From Channa striata (taxonomy: Eukaryota > Chordata > Actinopteri > Anabantiformes > Channidae): 64,000 nucleotides of DNA. Of the stretch, positions 37,601-49,400 are shown piece by piece; within the stretch, counting starts at the first letter, position 1; every line of letters starts with the position of its first letter. The stretch spans positions 2,852,001 to 2,916,000 of the forward strand of contig CM065188.1 in NCBI GenBank assembly GCA_033026295.1, given 5' to 3'. The notes beneath the pieces are model-generated. The model had not been told where the DNA came from and did not search any database. It saw only the letters and a program-made list of their open reading frames with translations. Made by a program: the position numbers and the translations under genes.

Positions 37601-40600
37601 TGCCGTTACTACTGCTCAGGTTGCTGTTATGGAGCAGCTGCCTGCTCAAACACACAGAGAAACACGGATGTAAGAGGAGCAACTGCTGAGAATAGATTCA
37701 GGTGAGGACCAGCTGGTTCTTAGAGTGCTCTGTCCTGGAGTAATGCGGTTACGCAGGTGATACAGAACAAAGAGAGAAGCTGGTCCAAACACAATTACAT
37801 TGTGATACACACACACTTTTAATTGTTAACCCCTGTTTTCCTGATGGAACAGTTTGACAACAGCTAGACTCTGCTGCATTACTGAGATTAGTAGCACGGA
37901 CAACGGGAGTTAGATGACAACAACTTGAATGGTAAAAAGAGTGAACAGACGAGCGGATAAAGAGAGCAATAAAGTGAAAAAGGACAAAAGTCAAAGCAGA
38001 CAGCGAGAACAGTAGAAGGAACAGTGAGAGCCAAGCTTTATATTGAATACATAGATCAGGTCTGACAGGCCATTTTCACTGTGTCACTATATTTCAGTTA
38101 CTGTGCGCGGAAACAGAACAAAAGCCTAGATACAGAACGTTTTAGCCACAATGGGCTGTGCAACGCATGGCTGCCACTAAAAAGTCTTCTCTGCGCTGGA
38201 CCCAGCATGCTGGGTTACAGATCCGATTAATTTCTTCCAAATTTCCTGTATTTTCTCTATAACTGGTTAGTAATTAACTGGCTGTTAGAGCACAATGTTC
38301 GGGCAGCTGACCGATAAGGAGGCAGTAACCTCTAATCTGGCTGTGCGAGTCTGCATGTGTGTCAACAAAGCAACAGCAAACAAGTGCAGCAGAGGCTGTT
38401 AAAATGCACATACAGTACTGTACGAGTTGGCAACCTTCTGGACACACACATACGCACATGCACACGTGCACGTAAGTGACCTACCTTCCAAAAGCAGTGC
38501 TGGAGATTTTCCTGTTGGGGCTACAGAGAGACAAACAGAATGACAGGTATGTTGATTAATGTGAAGACTCATGGAAATAACTAGGCTTAAAAACACTGCA
38601 CTGCAAAAAAAACTGCTGATGGCAATTAAGATTTTGAGTGTTTAGTGTGACAGATATATTGGTGAGAGAGAGAGAAAAGAACACTGAAGGACATGTCAAT
38701 GATAATACAATTTAACTTGTGGTTCAGTGAACAGGGGCTTCTGTCTGCTCAGCAACTGCCTGAGGGGACAAAAGCCCAAATATTCTCTCAGTCTTATGTG
38801 TCTGTCTGTGCTAAACGTCACACTGGATTAACAAAAATGAGCAAATATACCATGGTGTCATGCAAGTGACACTTGAAGTATAAAACTAAACATAACTGCC
38901 AGTTCCCGGCACTAAAGAGAGACGTGCAGTAGAGGTCAGTAAAATAAGACACATTTCTATGCAAACACACAGTCATGTGATTTGACCATGCTGGCCTGCT
39001 CAAGGACTCTGGAAGGTTGAAGTATGCATGTGTTTACACTGCATTGCCAGAAATTGTAGTTTTTAATTAGTTTATTTGAAGGATAGAAATGTGCACAAAT
39101 CAAATTTAGACAAATCAAATGTAATAAAACTTTTTTATAACTTGAAATGGCATATACAGAAAAAGGAAACTCTAAACCTAACATAGTTACAGTGCATATT
39201 TGGCTAGTACAAATGTCTATCATCAGAAATAGCAAAAATTGTCAGCGAATGAATAAAAAGATGTATGATATTACCTCCACTTCAATTACGCCAATTTAAT
39301 AAAACATTTTTTAAATGAGTCTCACATGCACAAGTGATCGATTACAGAAATGGTGTATGATGGTCGGTAGACTCCATGTTGTCTTGCCCAAAATGCTGAT
39401 TCTTTAAATTGATAGCTGTCACATCACCTATTTTTTGTATTTGTTCTCCATTTTTACTGTGTTGCTATGTTGTTTTATTCTGTGCATTTATATTATTTAT
39501 TTTATCTTTTCATTTATTATATCTCACTGTCTTATTCTTGCTCTTTGCATGTTTACCTCTTTTCTTCTGCCTATCTTTACTTAGTTATTCATAAGGAGGA
39601 AGCGTATGTCTAATTAGGGAGACTTTGTTGGTTGCAAGACATTTCTCCTTAGGGAGAAATCCTGCAGAGCTGGGACAGAGGACAAGTCACAGAGAGAAAA
39701 AAAAAATGCATATTTGCATTTGCATTTAGTAATAAGAAAAAACTTTTCTCAACAAACCAGGACGATCAAATAATATATCTGCTGTTGTTTGTATGGACAC
39801 CTGTATTAAAGGTACTGTAAATAGCAAAGACAGTAATAGTCACGGATTAGGTTTCCAATAATAGGCTCCATGTTACACTGGTTGATGAGGTAAGCACAGG
39901 AGTCTTATGTAACAATTTAGTATTTGTGTGTGAATATAAATAATGAGGATGTGTTTACTGATGTATGAAATGGGAGAGACACTTTAACATCTCTGCAACA
40001 TTATTACATTACTGTTATTAAATCAGACTTAAAAAGTGAGCCCCCAGTGGAAACAGTGACCCCATGGGTCAGCCTCATCAGTCCAATGTGAGCAAACCAG
40101 TGTGTGCACAACACACTCCACAGCTGACCACACTTGTTTCTGTCTCAACAGCAGTTTAGAGTTCCCGTCAGGTACAATTAAGATGCTGTCTTGTAACCAC
40201 CCTTGACTGTGTCCTAAAATGAGCTGCCAGGACTAATAACACAAATTTTCAAGAAACTGTTCTTTAATTGGAAGCTTTTGTTTGTGAAATTAGACTTTGT
40301 GTAGGTGTTAAAGCAAATTTCATCATCTAAACTTATAGTATAATTTAAGATTTTTTAAAAAATTACATTTAATCTGGATAAAAGTTAAAACTAAAGTTCA
40401 CATGCTGGGAATCTAGCATGATTTGACAGACAGCCAGAATAAAAGTTGGTCAGAGAAAAATGGACGGAACCTGTGAAGAAGTTAAAAATGTTACTCGTTG
40501 CTGAAGTTCTACTAACAGCTGGAACTTGGTCCTGGATGTTTTGTGTAATGCTGTGTTGTGTGTGCGTCTGCGTGTATTCCCTACCTGTTAGCCTTTAGGT

Positions 40601-43450
40601 TTTTTAGGCGGACCTCTAGGTCATTTAGCAGGTTGACCTTTTTGCTGCACTGGGAACAGTAGACATCCATCAGTTCACCAGTGTAATGCTGACGTCCCTT
40701 ACGAGGAGTTTGACCTGCACTGTGAACACAAACAGACAAACAAAAAGCCCATTATCTGCCTTTAAAAAACCTCTGCCTTTGTTTTCAATAACCTTTATTA
40801 GGAATGTTTTCTAAAACACCTTTTGTGTTTTTTTGGCACTGTTGGGTGTTAGAGACCAATGAGCATTTTCGTTTAAGGGGGACTTTATCAAGATTACTGA
40901 ATGGACCTTTAACTCACTTTGTACTGTTGTTATTTAAACGTCTTTCTTATGCTAAGTTGTCCCAGACCTCATGTAACTCCGGGCCTCATTTTGTAATTAT
41001 ATCTCCATGCCAACTCCATTTGGAGAGGTTTGTCGGCTTGGTGTGCTTGAAAGAAACATGGAACTGTATTGCCAGTCTATCAGCCGGGAGACCTAATCCC
41101 ATTAAATACAGGCCTTTGATGAATATTAATGGGGAATTAAGGGCAGGAACTCTTAAGCTAAGCTTCTACAGTCAAGAAAGAAAATATGAGTTAATCAAGC
41201 TATGATTCTGGAGCATGCAGAGTGGAAACTCATATCTATGATAATGATGCTACAGAACTTTGTCAAAGTCTTACATTTTGTCTTTAATCAAGACTAAAAA
41301 AAGAAACAGATGTGCATGTAACCGAACAGTTTCCAACCTGTGCTCTGTGAACTGGTTCTGGAAATGAAACATTTTCCGCTGGACCAGAGTTACATTGTAT
41401 GACTGAGCAAGGAAGCTGGATACATAATTTACCTTTTGTCATAACCAAGTGAGCATTTAACCAAGAAGAAGAACATTTTTGTTTCTTAGTTACCTAGAAG
41501 GAACAGATGAGCCTAAATCAGAGTAACCGTTGGTACGGGTCTCGTCGTCTGGGCAGGGGCTGCTGGGAGTGTAGTCTGGTTCCTCCCCCTCCCCGTAATC
41601 CTCAAACTGCTCCTCGTTCAAAGATGCAGAGGAACGTGTCGATAGGTCAGATGTCACTGAGATGCTAGCCTGGCCACACCTGAGGAAGCAGAGTATTATA
41701 AATATGCAATTACATTTATGTGTATCTGTTTGGGGACACAGGCGCCATTTAATGTACCTCCTAAAGTGGATATGGGATAACTTATATGGCTCTTTGGTAT
41801 GGTAAAATATAGTCTAAACTCTTCAATTTGATGTAGATAGATAAAGATGTAGAGGAAGAAAATGGAGCCTAGCTGGAAAAATTAAACTGTGATAGCAAGT
41901 GACAGTATTTTGCATATAACGATAAAAATATGAATCCATGACTTGCAGTGGCTGGATGAAAGATGTGCTAATTGACACGCCTGCAATTTGTGAGAACATA
42001 GTGTTACTCCTCTACTGACCTACCATGGTGAAAAATTTCAGAATCACAAAAAGCAAAAAAGTAGTCTTGTTAGCTATGAATTAAAATTTACACGGATACG
42101 AAAAAAATGTCAAATTCATACTTACTTCTCCCCAGCGAAAAACAGCTCCCTCAGTGTGTCTTCCTTATCCACTGGTCTGATTAGCCCGTCTGAGGTGTCT
42201 GACCCTTGGGTGCTTTCCACAACACTGTCTCTGTCCGATTCTCTCTCCTTGCCCTCGTCTGCCACCTCCTCCTCAGGCTCCTCCACCTCTCCAGGAACCA
42301 GCTGGCACTCAAGGACGAGATCAGGAGAGGCTGGCGTGCACATGATGAACGGACAAACCCGTTCCTCCTCACCACCCTGGAAGACGACGGAAGGTAAGGC
42401 AACAGAAGATGAACATGGGTGAAGAGCATAAAATAAATAAATAAACTAATGAAAATTACAAACTTAATGGGATTACAAAATGTAAATGAATTAAGGGCTT
42501 TTCTATCAAAATAAGTTAAAAATGAGTCGTCTCTGCAAATATTCAAATCTCAGACAATCATTCTCAACCATGGTAGTATTCTCAACAGTGCTGTCAGTAG
42601 AAAAAGGGTAAAACTGGAGCTCACATAAAGTCACAACAACAACAACAGTCACTCAATGACATACAAAGATATACTTCATAGCTAAATATCTTTCACGTTT
42701 CACATTTTTTAGAGTGGAGGCTCTTTGTAAACGGCAATCTGTGGCTTGGATGAAATGCTGACAAATTAATGTTTTTGCATATATGGATGGTTTAATTTGT
42801 GAACCTTCTGTATTTCCCTTTTGCAGAGTTCCTTTTCTGTGGGAATCGTCTTGAGTTTACATTCAGGGTGTAGACGGCTATTAAGTTCAATGGTCACAGG
42901 TCCTGCTCAATCTATTTCTACCAAGCAATGGCTCAAATCTGAGTAATGCAATCAAGAACAAGGACTTATCCCAGCATGAATGAACATCTGAAATACACAG
43001 CACAGTAAAGATGGTAAAGATGATCAGATAGACAGGAGCACGGTGAGTGATATGTTGGGTAAAAGTGAGTAACACAAAAGCGGACAGTGTAAAAGAACTA
43101 TGGATTGAATGGATTGATATTGGATGATTGGATGCTGGTAGGGGAACAAAATTAAATGTAGAATATAAGTCTACAGCAAAAGTAAGGTGAAGAAAGACAA
43201 AGCGTCAAAAAAACGGCTGAGATTAAAGGAGAGTGTAAAAGCTGTGCAGAAATATGGAGGAGAGGGAGAAAGAAGTCTGGTCGACGATTCAGACTGTTCT
43301 GCATCCTTATCACACACATGAGCTTGACGTTTTACTGATGTGCATGTTTGAGCTTAACAGTGTACACTGTATTACTGTAATTATCCAAAACAATGATTGT
43401 ATTTGTTTGTTTATGTCTCCATCCCATAGTCAATTAACCACAGACATGTC

Positions 43451-43489
<39 letters not shown>

Positions 43490-46400
43490 GACACAAACAC
43501 ACACAATGAAGTGCATGATATGCAATTAAATCTTCCCATTGCACTTTAAATGAGGCGTTGCAGTGTTACATCCAAAGAGTCAATATGGGATCTGAGGTTA
43601 AGTCATAGAGCGCGACACCAAGAATAAAGGTCTGTTCAGCATTTCTTAGACTAGTCTCCTTCTTTATGGCAGGAACAAAACATAAATATACATCACATAA
43701 CTAAAATTAACAAAAACTCAACAATTTTTTTCCAAATGTAAGAGCTGCTAACTCACGTTCCTCAGTTTAGGTGACTGTGTCTACGCAATGTCTGAGCCAC
43801 TCAAGTGTTTGAAACAGTTCTGAAGTGTCACAGACATCAGTCAAGATGTTTCATGGAACATGTGCCATCATTTTGACTGCCAACTGTAGCTTTTCTAACA
43901 TAGTGTTTCTGGCAAAGATGCAAACGGGTTGTAACATCCTATAATGGTAAATGTGTATTCTTAACCAAACACAGTTTTTCAGTTATTCTGAGCTGTACAG
44001 AAAAAAATAGTAAAAATATAAATATAACTGATTGAGGAGAACTGTGTGTGTTTACAGTATGCCACTCTCTGTACTGGCTTGCAGCAGAACAGCCTGGAGG
44101 CTGCAACTGCCAAAACATGAGCCTACAGAGTGTTGTCATTTGCCTGATTCCCTGTAGCACATACACACAAGCCTGCCAACTGCCGGTGGCTTTGAATTGC
44201 GGATACAGAGCAGATTTCAGTTCTAAGATCTGCCGGGTGTCCTACCAAAAGCTTGACACCCCCTTTGGCCAAATTACCCATAAATGCTTTTGTGTGCTGA
44301 ATCAGTTCTGTGTTTACTGAGGATTTGTGAACATGTATTATCTATGAACATGTGAATCCTTTCAAAGCTTGGTAGTATTACTAGTAGTACTGAAAGTATT
44401 TAACAATATATTTTTTTAATACAACTATAAATTAACTATGCAGTGACACTATGTTGCATATCAAGCTAAACATGAAAATGTCCACAAACTAATACTCATT
44501 TAAGGTTTTCACTTTTTAAGCTGTTTGCATTCACCCCAAATGTAATATCGACATGAAGTAGCATGTACACTGTATTTTACATGTTTATGAATTGCATCGC
44601 TCTAATAAGCTATGAACATGCAGATTTAGATCAATACTTAGCAAGGCATGCACAGTTTACATTTTTGATCATATTTTTTAAAAATCTGCTCTGTGAGTCT
44701 GTTGCTGCAGGGTTTGACCCAGTTAACATGCAGAAATCCTATCATTCCTTTTCTGCTCTTTTTCTCTCTCTCCCAGGTGAGACCAAAGGCAGAGAGGGAA
44801 AAGAGGGAAAGATGCATCCATCCATTATCTTTAACAACTTATCCTGTTGAAGTTCACAGGGGGCTCCAGCGTATCCCCGCTGTCATTAACTGTGAGGTGG
44901 TGTACAACCTGGACAGGTCATCGGTTTATCTCAGGGCCAACACAGAGAGACATATACAGAAAGACAAACATGAGCACATACAGGAAATTCAGATCCACCG
45001 TTTAACCTAACATGCATGTCTTTGCAATGTGGGGGTACCTGGAGGAAACCCACACAACCAACATGACAACTCCACACGGAAAAGCTGCAGCCAGCAGGTA
45101 GATTTCAACCTTTTAGTTGTGAGGCAGCAGCACTAACTACTCCACACCACTCTACTGTCTTGAAGACGGAAATATAAAGGAGACTAAGAGGAAATCTCGT
45201 CTTTTTTTGTGAAATGAGAAATTCTGATTGAGAAAAAAAGACCATTGTTATGTTTAATTAAGGTCATAACCTTCAAAAACAGAACTGAATACTGGAAGCA
45301 AACATTTTCTGGGTGGAGAAAGTGTGAATGACCAGTGAACGAAATGAAGAGCAACATGAATAGTTATACAGGAGACAACAAAGCAGAGAGACTAACACAG
45401 CCAAGCTCTCAGAAATATAAGAAGTGAGGGAAATAATACTGACAGAAAGAGGACACAAGTTACTTTAGTTAGGGAAGCTAAAGAGCGAGACACAACAACA
45501 CGGTAATGTTGTGGAGAACTAGAGAGATAGATGGTAAATTAAAATTACTCTGAACAAGCACTTGTATACTGACTAAATTCAACAAACAGCCTCAATTTTG
45601 GAATCTTTTTGTAATTACCTTTAATGTCACTGCAAAACTGATATTTAAACACACAGATGGAATCTTAAGGGTGTTTTATCGATGACTATGTCGACACAAC
45701 CCTGAAACTTAAAAGGTTGACTAATGTATTAGTCATGCTGCAGTTGTTGTGCAGTACTGTTGGTGACTACAAGGTAAAAAAATTGTGAGATCTGAATGTT
45801 ATTGTGCTGCAATTATTGCTATAAACTGGATATCATGGAGGTAAACATACTGTGATTTTCTGTTACAAAATAAAGTCTGTCTGTGTAAGAGACAGTGCCA
45901 AACGACCCCTGGATGTTCCCTTACTGCGAACTCCACTTTATAACTTTACTTCCTGTGATGTGACCTATAGTCAAATCAATAACCAATTTAAATACAAAAT
46001 GCAAATTCTTTATTGACAGAAATAGCGCAGAGGCACAAACTGAACATTATTCTCAGGCATCAAACTGGCTCGGTATTGATGGGAAACAGAATGACTGTAT
46101 AGTTACTTTAGTAGGAAAATAAAGAGGTAAAGTGGACAAGAGGCATTTTTAGCAGCAGACATTTTCTCATGTCACAGCAGAATCAACTCAGGTGTAATTT
46201 ATAACAATAATACTGGCTGCACATCAAGTCCAGTGACCTGCTGTCATGCATGAAAGATTAGTACTGTAGGAGTCATAATTAATGGAATTAGGAACATAAC
46301 TAAAGTGAGATCATTTTCTCAAAAAGAACATTATCATTCATTTCCACAATCTACGTATCTGATCTATTTTTGTGACCCTCTAGAGACCCAAGAAATTCTG

Positions 46401-49400
46401 AGAGGAGAGCAAAGGAGGATGATGTGTGACACTGTTCCAGAGGGATGTCCACATATAACAGTTGGTCGATTAAAAGTTAACATGTCTGTCTACTGCTGAT
46501 TTCTTTAAATGACCTTTTCCTAATGCTGTTCTACTTTTGAATTATTTTAAAAATTTGTTGTCTTGTTGTTAGGGTGCCCAAGCTGAAAAACTTCCACAGA
46601 TTTTGACTGCTATTATACATAAAAATCTATATTAATGACAAAAAATAATTCCTTTTTGTCTTTACTCTAACTTTTCTTTGTTTTCATAGTGAAACACTGA
46701 ATCCACCTTACTGCCTAAATAATTTGACACATACAAGAAACTCGACTTGTTTAAAAAACAAAACGTCCTTGGAGTGTCACTATGCTCTTGTGCACTTACA
46801 CGTCTGTACATCGAAAACACAGACATACACACAGTGATTTACTAAAAGGTCAATTAATTGAAGATAATCAATGTCTCCATCATTAGGCCTAAACAACTTA
46901 TGCAACAATAGTGTTTGCTGTCAGCTACATGTTCTGCCAGAACAACATTTCCTTGTCTTCACTTGTTACAAGGGAAAACTTGCAAGCTGATCTGCATTAA
47001 AAAAAATTCTGCATTTGAAAAACTTAAGCTTGTTCCTTCAAAAGCAATATTACAGTCTTATAAGGATTTACATAAGTTTAGTGTGCTGTGAATATTTGAG
47101 GAACATTTTTGTGGTATGTCATTTGAGCAAAGCTAGATTAAAAGACTTATAGCTCTTACAAAGATTTAAAAGGTGTTCCTTTGGTGAAACATCATTGTAC
47201 AACTGGCGACCAGCAAACATGTTGTTGCTGAACGATGAAGCAAACAGGTGTTGTGCAAAAGACTACGACGTCAGATCAGAGATGCAGTGTGGGGTGTGAT
47301 TCGACGAGCTGACACATGAACTGGGATCCCATGGGTCAGTCCGCAGTGATGAAGTTTTGACTTATTGAGTTAGCAGTAAAGTGACTGGAGTGAGAGACAA
47401 ATTAAAAGTGGGAAAGTGAAAAATAGAGAAAGGCAAGCGAGAGAAGGGCAGACATGAAGACAGAGAGCACAAGAGTTTCTGCCTGTGTTTTTCATACTGA
47501 GCTCAAAAGATAAGAGGCTTTTTCAGCATCTCTCTCCCTCTGCTCCTTTTACCCTCTCTACTTCTTACTCTCTCTCTCTGTTCTTCCAAGGAGCTCTGAG
47601 CTCCTCGAGGGCTCCCAGCTACATAAATATTCACCTATAAAGTGAATCATTTACTGCTTCAGCTTTGATAGTCAGTATTTTGTTTGTCAAAACTTGCTTG
47701 TCTCATCCTGAAATTCCGATACATCTGAAAAGGTGAAAAATGCACAAATATGCAAGGATATTCTTATTTAAAAATGCAGAAATGAATATTATATTTTAAA
47801 TAGAACGAAGTCAATCATTTGAATCATTGAATACAAAAATGCCAAACATTTGCTGGATCCAGCATGTCAAATATAGGCATTTGCTGCTTTTAGTGTCATA
47901 CATGGTAAGACATTCTGAAAAGAATTAATCTATTTAATCTAATAAAAAATCATAAGTGGCAAGACTAATGTGTGCATATATTTTAAACAATCTTCCTTTG
48001 CCAAATATTAATCCTAATCACACATAAATGGATTCTTTCTTTTACAACACAACATCACAGGGGAGCACAAGCACGGTTTGGGTGTATGTGAATGTATCTG
48101 TCTGTGTGTCTGCATTGCTCACCTCTTATGGTAAGCAATACTGTTCCTACGCATGAGCACACTCACAACACACTCAGGGGAAGTAATGACTCACATTTCG
48201 CTACCATTTTTTCAACATAAACTTAGGTTTCGGCAAGCGAGACAGACACTTGGCCAAGAGTACAGAAACAACAAAGACACCCCGATGTAAGATCTTTTAA
48301 ATATAACCAATTTTTATCCCTGCTCAATTATCTTTAACTCAAAATTAAGTGGAACATTAACCGGGGGCTTACACAAACAACTGCACACACACACACAGTG
48401 TGAGATAGAAACCTTACCAGTCTAATATCTTAAAACTGCAAAACAGATACACATTCGTTCCCACCTCAATCCTGAGAAATAGGTAGCAGGTTGGATTACC
48501 AGGAATGTATCACTGGACAAAAGACAATGTAGGGAGGGACTGGAGCAGCACACTGACGACTTTGTGGAGGTACTGTCACTGTAACCAGCCAAGATACACA
48601 CAGGAAACCAAAAAGAGGCGAAGCAATTTGTGCACGAACTTGTGTTTGTAAATCGAATGAATAACAAGCAAATGCAAATCAGAACCAAAACATAACCTTG
48701 GATGACGAAAGAAGTCCAACAGAGAGAGTCCCCCCAGCCCTTACTTCAGCAAAGGGTTGTATAAAGATGACAATTTGGATTTAGAATGAAAATTAACATA
48801 GAATGGGTTTAGAGTAAAGTGTCAAAACAAGGTTGTGGTGTCAGTTAGAAGTTAGTGTGTCAGAAGTTGGTTTTGTCTGTGCTGATCATTACAACTTTCT
48901 TAATCCAAATTTTTGCATGTGTGTGTGAGGGTGTGTAGATACAGTAGGCCCGTTAAACAAGGAGAACTTGAAATATAGCTTATGATTTTATTTGTGGGTG
49001 TGAACCTGTACCTCTAACTACAAAGAAAAACAGTTCCCACAAACATCTCAAGACAATAAAGCTCCATTAGTTGTAAATTACAAGCTTCACACACAGTGAT
49101 GACTGTATGCTGTTGCCATCTTTTAGTTAACAACTGACATGTGTGTGCATGTGTCAGTGTGTGAAAGTGTGTTATAAAAATCCAGATCCTTAAAAGTGTT
49201 TGTGTGCTCATGTGTCAGAGTTAAAAGAGTTATACAGCAGTTATACAGAAGAGTTATACTTGTATAATTAGGAGCTGTCACATCAACTGAGCAGGTGCTT
49301 ATTTAAGGAATCATGATTCTTATTTAATGGATAGTTTAGTGAATACAATGTGTTTTAAAAATGGCCCTCATGATTTCCCAGAGCCTAGAATGACATATTT

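Noticed and set aside
42122..42422. Plus-strand open frames opposite rab11fip4 exon 2
   Set aside because: They are antisense shadows of the acidic coding exon.
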